A stretch of DNA of 64,000 nt. Source: Excoecaria cochinchinensis. Lineage: Eukaryota > Streptophyta > Magnoliopsida > Malpighiales > Euphorbiaceae. The notes below the pieces were generated by a model. That model was not told where the DNA came from. It did no database searches and was given only the letters and a program-made list of their open reading frames with translations. Within the stretch, counting starts at the first letter, position 1; every line of letters starts with the position of its first letter. Location: contig CANTUQ010000073.1 of the NCBI GenBank assembly GCA_947683425.1, positions 15,362,001 through 15,426,000 on the forward strand, written 5' to 3'. Positions 1 through 11,193 of the stretch are shown here, in pieces. A program made the position numbers and the translations under genes.

Positions 1-2002
1 AATTTTCTTAAGTTAATAGATTGGGTAAACTAAATTGATCGTTAAAGGTCATTAAATTTTCGTTTAGATGGCTTTAATTCTGAATTTTATTGGATATATG
101 TGTGAAATGGTTCCAGTAAATGTAGAAGAAGAGGAAGACTTGAAGAAAAAGGAAAAAGGAAAGGACATAGAAGCTTGAGTTAATTTCAGTGAGATTCAAG
201 TTGGAGAAGTTGGACCATTTCGCTGTAAATTGAGGTTTGCAACCACTAAATTCACTTTTTTCTTACTCTATATATTATGTTTGAGTCTGAATTGTGTTTG
301 ATATGCTATTCTGATGAAAATTAGCTGAGTTTTCTAAATAAATGGACATTAGTTTAGTTTACTGAAATGACTAACTTAGTAGGAATAATTTACAATTATC
401 AAAGTGTTAAATTCATGAGTTATAGTTGTGATAACAAAGGATGGATTTTAGTATTTGGATGATAAATGTGTTATAATGATAAGAGTTGCCATAAAGGTAT
501 GAGCTCATTGATATCAGTAAATTTAGAGCTAAAATTATCAATTAACATGCAAGATGCTCATGATATTCTAATTAATACTATAAATGATGAAATGGTAGAA
601 TGCAAATGACAAGCTAGCAAATCTCAAAAATTTACTCAAGCGAGATTGGTATTTAGGCAAAAATAAGAATTTCGACATAATGATATATGCGAACAGCCGT
701 GTTTAGTAATGGTGTTATCTGGCCATAGGGTGCCATAGAGTGAACGAAATTTAAATTGCAAACTGCAATTGAGATTTTGGTAATTATGAAATGTTGTGTA
801 AATGAGAATGCAGTAAATGAATTTTGACTGAAGAATTAGTATTGCCCTTGGTAATCGATAAGAAACATGGGTGAGAGCATAGTTGGCTAGCCATAGGGAG
901 CAGAGAACTACATTGATAATTTGGACGTGTGCAGGTTAATGAGAACCTGCAAAATTTAATACTGTTACTGTTACTATTACTGTTACTGCAACTGTCACTT
1001 CTACTACTATTGTACTGTTACTATTGCTTATCCCACGTACTTAACTCACATAATCCCATTAGTTTACTTTAGGCAATAGATTATAAAACACACATAAATG
1101 TATATATCAACTTTAATTATTTGAAGGGTACATTTGTGGGTGAATTTAATTGTCGACTTACATAGTTGATATATCAGGACTGACAATGTGCATGATAATA
1201 AAATAGAGTGGAAAATCTCTTATGAGGAATATGCTAAAAATTTTATTTGTTCAAATTTTTAATTTTATGCTTTTATTTGCTTTTGTGTGTGTGTGTGTGT
1301 TAGTTACTATTATTAAATCCATTTTTTTGTGGAAAGTGAAATTAGTGGTTGCCAATAATCAATATGCTTAGCATGTGGACTTTTATTTCTGCGTGTAGGT
1401 ATACAGGTTCTTGAACATTAAGGCAAGCCAGGGATCTACTAGGAAGTATGGAGGAGTTCTTTTACTTCAGAATAAATGCTTAGGTTTAGTATTTCTTTTT
1501 GGCATTTTCTTTTAGAATATTAAATCTGAGCTATCTAATGGCTTGTTATAAGCTATTTTAGAATTTGAATTGTAGTTCACTTTGAATGATGATTTATGGA
1601 TGTTGAAGTTTATTGTAAATAAATGCATGGAGGAAGGAAGATGGATGTTACATTTTTACTTTGGACAATTTATGAATTGAAAGGGTAAATTCACAACTGT
1701 TGGTGAATTTGCCTTTATTTGAATAATTGAGGTGGATGGGAAAAATTGGTGTTGTATTGGCTTGGTTATGGAATTGGGATGTGTGGATGCTTTATAGAAG
1801 TGTAAAATTTACAATTGTTTAACAGGGGAATAGAGACTTAAATAGGGGAAACTCTGCCCGTTTTTCCATAGAATTTTGTGCATTTTAATTTAGAAAAGTA
1901 TTGAAAGTTATTTAAGTGTGAATTGAATTTTAGATACAAAGAAGGATATAGTTGGGTAACATTCAGTACCTGGCCCTTATTGAACCGGGTATTGGTGTTA
2001 CA
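1..2002 (+). mobile_element. 5' LTR of a Ty3/gypsy element, left end outside window
   Basis: The right end reads GTGTTACA at 2002. A primer-binding-site-like motif and a gag pseudogene follow, the same order as at 51206-51924. The LTR must start before base 1. It holds an ACTGTT-type microsatellite (about 961-1027), a short GT run (about 1284-1300) and a 'gctagccatagg' block (about 886) also seen near 49730. No host gene is visible. Membership in the same long-LTR family as 47865-51206 is inferred from these shared features. Confidence 0.65.
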
Positions 2003-2007
2003 TTTAG

Positions 2008-2020
2008 TGGTTTCAGATCC
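2008..2020 (+). other. Decayed primer-binding site
   Basis: TGGTTTCAGATCC lies 5 bases after the LTR end. It resembles the TGGTATCAGAG site of the related element at 51212 (initiator-tRNA-Met type) with substitutions. Confidence 0.5.
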
Positions 2021-2225
2021 AGATTTAGGCGGTCCTAGACCTAGATTTGAGAAATCATAATAGCGAAGAAGGGTGAATTATATAATTATATATATGAGAT
2101 ATGGTATTTGGCTTCCTGTAATGTAAATAAATGTGTACAAATTGATGGTATGTGAATAAGTAGAATATGGAGATTTGAGACATGTCTTATAAAAATCTAT
2201 TTCTTGTATTATCTTTAGATTGGAT

Positions 2226-3110
2226 ATGGAGTTGAGTACTAGAGAAGCTAGTCAGGAGGAGAGAGATAGTCAGGGTTCTGCTACTGTGGAGGGTACTAAT
2301 AGGATGCAATCCTCAATAGAGACTCCTCCTGTACCGCCTTGTCCACCATCTCAGATGGAATTTTACCAAACTATGACCGAAACAATGAGAAGAATGGCAG
2401 AGGCTATGCCTCATTACTAGCCTCAACCACCACCTCATCCATAAAAGGGTAGCTATGAAAGAATGAAGAAGTTAGGGGCTACAGATTTCTATGGTGATGC
2501 ATCTATCATTCCACAAAAAGCAGAAGAATGGCTTCAGAAGGTAAAGAGGATTTTTGATCACATGAAGATCACACTAGAAGAAAAGCTGGACTGCATAGCC
2601 TTTTTACTTCAAGGTCAGGCTCATGAATGGTGGTTGGCCATCTCTAGAGATGTATTAGAATCTGGTCACACTTGGGACTTCTTTCTAGACTAGTTTGAGA
2701 AGAGATACATTGGGGTTCAGTACAAGAAAGCTATGGAGAGAGCATTTCTTTATCTGAGACAGGGAACTAAAATGGTGACTGAGTATCTAAGAGAATTTTA
2801 TAGATTGAGTCACTAAGCTCCATAGCTTGTGGCAACCAAGGAAATGAAGCTGCAGAGCTTTAAAGATGGGTTGCATACTGAGATTAGACTGAGTTTAGTG
2901 GGACATAAATTTTCTAATATTGGAGAGTTGGTTGAGACCGCTCTTGAAATAGAAGAGTTAGAAGCTGAAGAGAAGAATAGAAGGATCAAAAGCCAGCAAA
3001 AAAGGAGCCAGGGGCAGTCTGGCTCAACCACTCATGTTAGCAAGAGACAGAAAGGATCTCAGCCGACAGCATAGTCATGAGTTTATTCTCAGGGACAATC
3101 ACAAGGACAG
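2226..3110 (+). pseudogene. Broken Ty3/gypsy gag
   Basis: The first ATG is at 2226. The reading is a decayed Gag capsid: a Gln/Pro-rich N-terminus, then a retrotransposon gag domain with the blocks ATDFYG, AEEWLQKVKRIF, EWWLAISR and FEKRYIG, then a charged Glu/Lys linker. It aligns by eye with the gag at 51586-51924 (AEDFYG, AEEWLFKIKRIF, TWWIAM, FEKKYIG). In-frame stops occur after EAMPHY, after TWDFFLD and near 2813. The gene is cut at about 3110, where an unrelated minus-strand LTR begins, so zinc knuckle, protease and RT are absent. Gag would form the virus-like particle; this copy cannot. Confidence 0.8.
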
Positions 3111-5214
3111 AGAACATAAACAAATTAGTTTTCAAATTACAAAAATGTCCAAATACAATATACGATTAACTTATACTAAAATTCTGGCAAAAACCTATAC
3201 TGAACTGTACAAAAAAAATACTAGATCAAAAACAAAAAGAAACCACTCTAACTTCTTATGGCCAACTTGCAGATGTCCCACTCCGAACCGAGCCTGCCAC
3301 CTACACGAGAAAAATATCTGCGCTAAGCGATAACGCTTAGTGGGGAGGAACAGAAATATATACATATAACAATAATATAAGCTCATAAAAGCATACAATA
3401 AGAATATATGAAGAACAAATGCGTCAATATACCCTAACCACTACAATAATAATCAAATAACGACATAACATACTCACTAATTCACTATTATCAGAGAAAA
3501 GAACAAAAGCAAAACACTACTTTCAATAATTATTTAATTATAAATACACATCATTAACCATATAACCCAGTAACAATCTCTATACACTAGCCTGAATTTA
3601 CCTGGTTGGTGGATACGGGTACACTAGATAATGTGAACAGTACGAACACTAGAGACCGAAGTCTCAAAATATTTTGATAAAAACTTTGGATGCCCGGAGG
3701 TATCAAACACTAGACCCAAACGGGATCAAACACTAGTAGCTGCAATCACTAGCCCTTTATAAGCATGCTTATCTATCCACTACTATGACCATTCAGGCTC
3801 ATACGCACTTACTATTCATGACACTCAAACTTTGCATTAACTGAATAATCACAACCCTTAACATAAAAAATATCAAGATAAGCATATTAAACACAAAGCA
3901 TTAACTCATATCATTAAAATCATAACCCAAACAAGAGTGAGAAACTAATCAAAGTAGAATAAATAAAATATTTTTGAAACACAGGGGAGGGTCGCACTCG
4001 CGACGACCCGTCGCGCCCGCGATAGAGGTGAATTCCACCTTAAGTCGCGCCCGCGACAAGCACTACACTCACGAGAGACATCTGATAGGTCTTTGTCGCG
4101 CTCGTGATAGAGAGCGGCAGGTCGTCCTCACGCTCACGAGTGAAGGTGCTCTCGCGAGAAAGCTCGGCCTGTCAGAAGCTCAGCTACCGAGCTCTCTGTC
4201 GCGCTCGCAACAGAGGGCGCTATGACAGGAGTTCAGATGGCCAAACTTTATTGAGCTCGCAACAGAGACAAGCTCTTTACCCCTGCTGCCAAACTACCCA
4301 CATTGCCCTCAAACCACAACTACCCAAAACTTATGAAAATCAACACCAAACGCCAAATCAATCAATGCATGCATCCAAAACTTACTTCTAAATCATACTA
4401 ATAACATTTTATTCTCGTAACAATCAATTAAATAGTAAAACAACATGCTAATCAACTAAGCTCTCAAAACCCATAGAACTAAACCCACATGCAAACACTA
4501 TTATCACTACCTTTATTACACACATAAACATGCTTTACAAACCAAACTTCTAGAATTTAACACTCAAAACCAAAACACAACTATAGGGCATAACTCCTAA
4601 ACCTCTAAGAAGTTTCTAAAATCCACTCCTTCTTCAAGCTCAAACTTTCTCTTTACCCTTCTTCTTGCACAAATCAAACCAAAACTCTTAATCTAAAGCC
4701 CAAATACCAAAAATCAAAACCAAAAAGGAAGAAAAGGATGAAGACTTGAAACAAAACCAACCACTTACCCTTCAATTGATTATCACTAATGCCAAAAAAT
4801 CTCAGCTTAAAAATCCTTGAAGACCAAACCAAAAAAGAGAAGCAAGAAGCAAGGAATGAAGAAGAAGAAGAAGAAGAGAGAACAGGAAACGTGCGCAGGA
4901 AGGAGCAAAAATCTGATTTCCTTCTTTTTCCCTCTCTCCCTCATTCTTTCATTTCTTCATTTAATGCTTCCAACCACCCAATCTTAGGTGTCAACATCTC
5001 ATTGGCCAAATTAATAAAATCCTTGACTAATGTCTCTTTGGTCCATGGCAAATATTCTTATAATCACTTAATAAATTCTTTCCAATAATGACTTTAATTA
5101 TCTTTCATTTAAGTCCTCAATTAAATTACTCTTATACATATCCAATTACCATTATGCCCATAATAACTCAATTAACCATGCAATTCCTACTAGGGCCCCT
5201 TTTGGGTTGTTACA
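3111..5214 (-). mobile_element. Truncated Ty3/gypsy LTR, minus strand
   Basis: This is a partial copy of the family of the solo LTR at 36904-39590. Shared blocks are the hairpin GCTAAGCGATAACGCTTAG (about 3323 and 37332), 'gaccgaagtctca', and 'ccctttataagcatgctta' (about 3751 and 37715), which read on the minus strand gives a TATA-like TTATAAAG. The right edge (plus strand) reads GGGTTGTTACA and is the sense 5' end. The sense 3' end is missing, so about 300 bp are lost. A short GAA run lies near 4860. No gene is present; ORFs here are chance. Confidence 0.7.
3985..4240. repeat. GC-rich TCGCG palindrome cluster inside LTR
   Basis: At least six imperfect copies of a self-complementary motif of the form TGTCGCG-(N3)-CGCGACA lie in an otherwise AT-rich LTR. 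The same motif recurs in the related LTR near 37905, 38246 and 39448-39482. Confidence 0.7.
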
Positions 5215-5555
5215 GTAGGGGCTGCACTTGGTGCCTAAGCGGCCATAGCTGATAGGGCCGTCAGGAGAGTTTGGGCGGTTTGAGGAGTCAGACCGGGGAT
5301 TGCTGGGATGGTGATAGTTTGGGGTGTTACTGGTGTATGAGTTTGTGTTTGCGGGAAAAGCTATCACGCTAGTAATGGTGAGATTTGTTCTGGTTGAGTT
5401 GGCAATGGATGATGAAATGTCTGGCCAAAAAGATTGATTGGGGTTGGGGGACAGTTTCGGGTTGATTAGCTGATGGACAGCAGAAATAGGTAAGTCGGGA
5501 AAGAGATCTATAGTCGCCAGAAAATCTCAGGGTCCACGCTCACCACACCAAATAA
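5215..5555 (-). other. Leader and possible gag start of a minus-strand gypsy element
   Basis: Read on the minus strand this follows an LTR end (CAATCA) with TTATTTGGTGTGGTGAGCG, resembling a primer-binding site, and then a Pro/Ser/Asn-rich reading such as begins plant Tat-type Gag. It is cut at 5215 by the LTR ending at 5214. The assignment rests on context. Confidence 0.4.
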
Positions 5556-6029
5556 TGATTGTCCAAATTTTCGGGTTGTCAATCAGAGCAAGTCACCTGA
5601 AAAACACGAAAATTCGGGAGGTTTTCGACAAGGGAGACTCCGACGATCAAGTCAGAAAAATTGACAAGAATGGGATAGTATATGTGATATATTGAGAAAA
5701 TTCCAGAGAACTTCAACATGCCTTGATTCCTCCTTTTATAGAGTTTTTTCCCCATATCGAAATAGGAAACAAATTCTAAATAGGAGAGAGCTCTTCTAGA
5801 TCCTTGATTTGTGCTTGATTCCTGATTTGCAGGGATCTGATTAAGTAGCTCCAGATAACTTTCATTATAATGAGATAAGAATCTTCTGAATATTCTGAAG
5901 ATCCCTGCAAATAATAACTTTCCAAATACTGATTCCGAGCTGCGGAGATAAACAGAGCTATTGATGTGGAGAATATTTGGATGAGCTCAGTTACCGGATT
6001 CATGGATAGAGTGTCCGGTTATCAGGACA
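5556..6029 (-). mobile_element. Short LTR, minus strand (putative)
   Basis: On the minus strand it opens with TGTCCTGATAACCGGACA, an inverted-repeat start, and closes with CAATCA just before the leader. A TATA-like CTCTATAAAAGG lies near 5740, where an LTR promoter would be. About 470 bp. No target duplication was confirmed. Confidence 0.45.
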
Positions 6030-6208
6030 TATTGAACAATTAATAAATTAATTAAAATGTCTTTAAAAAACTAAAATGAAATTGAAATATATTTTAAAGT
6101 AAATGAAAACTAAAAGAATATAAATAATTAAATATGAAAATAATGAAATAAAAAAATTATAATAAAAAGAAAAAAAGAGTTAAATAAAGTTAATAAACCA
6201 TTGCTAAA

Positions 6209-6300
6209 GTTTCATAAATCAGCAAATAAAAGAAGCAAGTTGCATAATGTGTTATTATTTTATTTTCAACTTTATTACTAGAAAAGCTAATAGTAAAACT
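6209..6300 (+). repeat. Direct repeat, copy 1 of 2
   Basis: From AGTTTCATAAATCAGC to TAAAACT it matches 7217-7309 with roughly ten mismatches, spaced about 1.0 kb. Confidence 0.8.
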
Positions 6301-7216
6301 CATACCAATAATTATATAATAGCCGAGTCCTAAAACATGTTAAAATTAATGATCTATTTATCTATATGGTCACATAATTTTGAGTTTTTTCGAGATTTTT
6401 AGAGATTTTCTGCAATTTTCATATCTCATATCATTAATTTCCTTTACTAATGCAATTAATGCCACTCTTATTGGCAGCATATTGTTTAATTCTTTTCCCT
6501 CCATTTTCCTTTCATACTCTCCCAAATTAAATCATCAATGTGAAATTAAATTTTGCCGATCAATCCACTGCTCTTACCATCAAAATCACTTTGATCGAAA
6601 AATTATAAATCTGACGTCGCAGAGCTGGTATGACAGGCCGCATTAGCTTTAATATTCTAAAAAAATACCGTGTAAAATATTTTAGAACATGTCATATGAA
6701 TATTTTAAGCCACGTCAGTATTGTGGTGTCAGATTCATGATTTTCTTTCTAAAGTGATATTCTGTGCTGAATTTATGATTTCTCAGCCAAAGTGAGTTAA
6801 ATGATAATATTTCAAAAGTTAAAATGTTTTGGCGAAATAAAATTTTTTTATGACCAAATTATTATTATGGTATACATTTGGTGACTATACATGAAATTAA
6901 TTTCATTTACACGTATGATTTTTGGTTGAGATAGTCTGAAATTTCTTACTTGAACATAGTAAATTTTCATGAAATAAGAAGTGGCAGCCCAACGCAAAGA
7001 AAATTTTTTATTTTATATCACAACAAACGATATCAAGCAAATTGAATTTGAATGAATTCAATCTTATAACTATTTGAGCTATGAAAGGGCTGTTAAAAGT
7101 TTTGAAGCTTATTTATTAAGCATTATTATTTTGTCATTTATTTACTTTGTTTGTAAATTACATAAATTGTGAATTGTATGATGTATTTTTATAAAATGTT
7201 TTAAAGATAACAGGGT

Positions 7217-7309
7217 AGTTTCATAAATCAGCGAATGAAGGAAGCAAGTTGCATAACGTGCTATTCTTTTATTTTCAACTTTATTACTAGGAAAGCGAAC
7301 AATAAAACT
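7217..7309 (+). repeat. Direct repeat, copy 2 of 2
   Basis: Partner of 6209-6300 in the same orientation. The pair could be relics of terminal repeats or a segmental duplication. Confidence 0.8.
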
Positions 7310-8051
7310 GCAACGGCATTAAATAATAATAGATTTAAATTATTATTATTTTTTTGAAACAATAGGTTTTAAATTATTGAATAAATATAAAATTACAAGT
7401 CTCTCATTCACTAGAATGGAAGGCACGACGGACGTAAAAAGGGCTTGAATTATTTTAGCTTATATCATTGGGCATATAGATATAATATTTGCCACTGCAC
7501 AGGCCATACAGGTTTTGCCATTTGCGCAAAAAGAAGACAATGGTATAATCTTTTTACATTGTTTGATGATGGGTATACTATTTTCCACTGCCATCCCCCT
7601 CGCTACTATTTAATGTCTGTAAATCTTTTTTGTTAACCCAAAAGCTTTGCAAAAATTAAATATCTGTAAATCATTTTTATCAATTACAAGGCTTGCTTAA
7701 AAAAAAAATAAAAAGAAAGCTTGCAAAAAACAGGTTGCTTTGTAATTTACAATTGCATAATTTTGGAAAAAAGAAACTCCAAAACTAAAATTATGAATTC
7801 AAAATTTACTATTGATGTACAAATATTAAATCCGGTAATTTTTTATTTGACTCAAATCTGCTCAAAAATAGTGATAAGAACCTAAATCTGGAGGAAACTT
7901 GAATGACTAGAAAAATTTAGGATCGAACTCGATTCGAACCCGAAACCTCAAAATCCGTCCAAAAATAACTGAAACTTGACTCGACCTAAATCCGCAATCC
8001 AATTTTTTTAATTAAATTTTATTTAATGTCATATGTAATTATAAATTATAG

Positions 8052-8058
<7 letters not shown>

Positions 8059-8096
<38 letters not shown>
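8059..8096. repeat. (AT)n microsatellite
   Basis: Nearly pure AT dinucleotide run of about 38 bases. Confidence 0.95.
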
Positions 8097-8099
<3 letters not shown>

Positions 8100-8403
8100 C
8101 ACTATACTATTTTATATAAAAATTAGATTTAATTGAAAAAATAGAAAAGTCTAAATGTTTAAGTCGTGAGATCTCAAAAGATTAAAAAAATTAAAAAATT
8201 GAAACGAAAATTAATAATTTAGTGGCACACTATTTCTATTCTTTGCATATTTCATTTTTCAATCTTTTTTATCTTTATTCCATAATCTGTCGTTGTTCTG
8301 CTTTTCACGGCCCATCCATCATCTTGCGTCGTTGCTACTATTTAGTCGTGTTCTTTTGATTTTCTTCTCATCAAATATAGCATTTCAAACCTGGAAGAAA
8401 TTG

Positions 8404-8760
8404 TAATGCCCCAAAAATTTCGAATTTGTGAATAGTACATTCTGGACCGTAAATAATAGTTTCTGAAATGAATAATGCCACCCAAGACAAGAATATTATT
8501 TTTTCAAGCTATAAATAATGCTATTTGAGACAAACCCGGTGATTGGATTTGAGGTGAAAATAAGTTCATTTAAGGTGCTTAAAATTAAAATTAAAATCCG
8601 TATTATGGTTTTCGCAGTGAATAATGACATGTTTGACCAAATTTGACTGGTAGTCAAAGTTGACCCAAATATCAAAAAAGTTAAATTGACCAGTATGATG
8701 TATAATGTCAATTATGTATTTATAGTAGGAAGACTGAAAAGTCAAAGATGACTCATAACA
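8404..8760 (+). mobile_element. Fragment of a gypsy LTR start
   Basis: It opens TGTAATGCCCCAAAAATTTCG and continues with several 'gaatagta/aataat' blocks and 'ttgaggtgaaa', in the same order as the LTR starts at 11194 and 47865. It lacks any LTR end. Confidence 0.6.
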
Positions 8761-9039
8761 CTAAAAAGGTTAAAATCAAACTGGTAAAATAAAAAACCAA
8801 ACCAAATATATCGAATAACTTATTGCTCAATTTTTAATTTTGATCCGATTTTTTAGTCCTAACTGTGACCTGAGATCTGATCCGAACCCATCTAAAAAAT
8901 AAGTGACCGGACCCAAAAATGATCCAAAAAATTCAAAATCGAAAAGAACTAATCCGAACCCACTCGACCCGACCTAATCCAAAACTAATATTTTTGTTTC
9001 CTCCATTATATACTTAATACCATTAAACATATTGTTACT

Positions 9040-9108
9040 AAAAATTAATCAAAATAGTATTTAATAAGTTATTTACTATATCGGTGCGAAGTGCAAAAGT
9101 TTGACTAG
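9040..9108 (+). mobile_element. Possible Helitron 3' end (weak)
   Basis: GGTGCGAAGTGC, then an A-rich spacer and CTAG before T at 9109, resembles the hairpin-plus-CTRR terminus of plant Helitrons. The stem needs wobble pairs and no 5' TC end or Rep/helicase was seen. Confidence 0.25.
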
Positions 9109-9134
9109 TATAGTTAATTTGTTTGAATCACCTA

Positions 9135-10306
9135 TGTTAGCTCAATGATATATTCTAATTTTGATGATGATCAAATCTTAAATAGACTTTATTGTGAATT
9201 ATTGTCTAAATAATTTTCTGCAAGAAAATTCTATATTTTCTAATACAAAATCAAAGAAATGAGCATTTAAATTCTTCAAGCATGGCTATAAGAAGTCAAT
9301 TCTGAAAAATGTTTTAGTCTACAAGAAAATAGGATATTAATTTGTAAAATAGAATTAAGGCACTTGTTCTCATTCATTCATGCATATTACATTTTGAAAA
9401 TTCCATAAAAATATTTTAGAGACGAAAAATGAAATTCTAATCAAAACTAATTCAGAAAATGAATTTTTGGAAGCATTTTCTAGACGCAATTTTACCACAA
9501 AACAAAATAACGGCTAGTTTCTCTTGGATTTTCAGATTTACCGTCTAACCATAAATGGCTAGTTTTGGTTTTCAATAGTTAGAAATGATTTCTTTTTTGT
9601 ATAAATACATTTTTTTAACTCTACAAAGGTTAGAAAAAAGTTGAAAAACTTTTTATCTCTTAAGAGACCAAGCTTTACATTTTTAATTCTCACTCTCCAC
9701 ATCTTTTGCATTTCATTCATTTCGTATCATACTCAATTTGATTATAGCTTTTGTTGTAATTACTTGGTGAGGTAAATATATTGTAAAGGTTGTGAGTTGG
9801 GTTCGCTAGAACCTTAGAAAAAATTCTAGTAAGTGTTTTGCATCTTTTACTTTATAAAAAGATTATGGGTAGATATACATTATGAATTTTATATTGGCTT
9901 TGAATCTTCCCCTTAAAAGAGTTAAGAGTAGAGAGAAGTTTAAGAACAATTCTTGAGGAGTGAATATAGGCAAATAAGCTGAACCATTATAAATTTTATG
10001 TGTTTGATTTTCTGCTCCCTTCTCTACAATTCTATTTTAACTATTTTGGAAGTTGTGTTTTCAAAATTGTGTTAAACTATTTTTGAAATATTCATAACAA
10101 ATATTACACACACATTTTCATAATTGAATTTGAAAGTTAAAGTTTAAAAAGGACTTATTAAAGTGTTTTGAAATTTTTGCATTGCATTTCTATTTTTACT
10201 GTCAAAAATCTTCACATACATATATTTCTGTTCCCCTAGAAATAAAGACATAAAAGTTTATAGACACTCAATTCATCCACCCTCTTGTGTGTCTTTGGGA
10301 CTTACA
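9135..10306 (+). mobile_element. Ty1/copia 5' LTR
   Basis: Starts TGTTAGCTCAATGAT and ends GGGACTTACA, followed at once by a primer-binding site and copia gag. A TATAAATA box near 9600 fits the LTR promoter. About 1.17 kb. The 3' LTR was not found in the window. Confidence 0.75.
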
Positions 10307-10308
10307 TT

Positions 10309-10321
10309 TGGTATCATAGCA
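10309..10321 (+). other. Copia primer-binding site
   Basis: TGGTATCATAGCA two bases after the LTR end matches the initiator-tRNA-Met site (TGGTATCAGAGC) with one or two changes. Confidence 0.75.
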
Positions 10322-10349
10322 GTTCTCATTTCCCTAAGGCTTAACCTCA

Positions 10350-11193
10350 TTGAGTAATCCTAAAGATAGTTATTCCAAGTGATTCTCCGATAGTTATCCT
10401 TTCTGGAAAGTGGTCATTAAACACTTTATTCAATCTCAAGATATCAATTGTTGGGATATCATTGAAGATGGATATCAACCTCCCAGAAAGAAGTCTACTG
10501 CTGGAGGTGCTTATGTCACTTTTACTGTTCCAAAGACCATAAAAGAGTTCACTAATGCAAATAAAAAGCAAGTGCAGCTAAATTCTAAAGCAATAAGTAT
10601 TCCATTCTCCTCACTACATACAAATGAGTTCAACAAAGTTTCTAGATGTGATATAGCAAAAGAAATCTGGGACAAGCTACATATGAAGCTGCAAATCAAG
10701 TTAAGGATACTAGACTTCATGTTCTCATGGTGGACTATGAAGCATTCAAAATGAAACCAGAAGAGTCATTTTCTGAGGTGATAAATGAGTATGTAAAATT
10801 AACTAATGAAATTAAAGCTCTTAGTAAGAAACTTGATAAAGAAAATAAAATTACTAAGTTTGTTAGAGGTCTCACTCCTAGATGGGAAGAAAAAGCTTCT
10901 ATTATGTTAGAGAAGGATCTTAGTACTCTTAATTTTGATAATGTTTGTGGATCTCTTATTTTTTATGAGCTTTACATTAAGTCTCAAGATGCAGAAAAAG
11001 AAAAAGACAGAAAAAAGAAGGCCATTGCTCTCAAACCAGAATTCGGAAGTGATTATTATTAAGGTGATGATGAGATGGCGCTAATAACTAAGAAATTCAA
11101 ACAGATGTACAAAAAAGGAAAAAAGTCCTATAGAAAATAGCAACAAAAATTCACTCAACATAAAGGAGAAAACTCATCAAAATCTATTGGAGA
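10350..11193 (+). pseudogene. Ty1/copia gag, first part, frameshifted
   Basis: Two overlapping frames carry a copia Gag (UBN2-like) reading. The first (10410-10754) has INCWDIIEDGY and AKEIWDKL. The second (10727-11062) has a VNEYVKL-like block, NKITKFVRGLTPRWEEKAS and a Lys-rich tail. A frameshift near 10690-10740 and stops after 11062 and near 11138 make it non-functional. At 11194 it is cut by a long gypsy LTR. The zinc-knuckle part resumes at about 29116, after about 17.9 kb of inserted DNA. Confidence 0.85.

Larger units (their letters stand above)
6030..8403. other. AT-rich stretch without recognisable genes
   Basis: No coding signal of more than about 90 codons and no transposon protein motif. 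It contains a pair of about 93 bp direct repeats and an (AT)n run near 8059-8096. The stretch near 7870-8000 is rich in CGAACCC/GACCC motifs that recur near 8880-8980. Confidence 0.6.

Noticed and set aside
4789..5088. A 99-codon plus-strand ORF starting with a Glu-rich part
   Set aside because: The Glu run is a GAA microsatellite within an LTR; nothing else supports coding.
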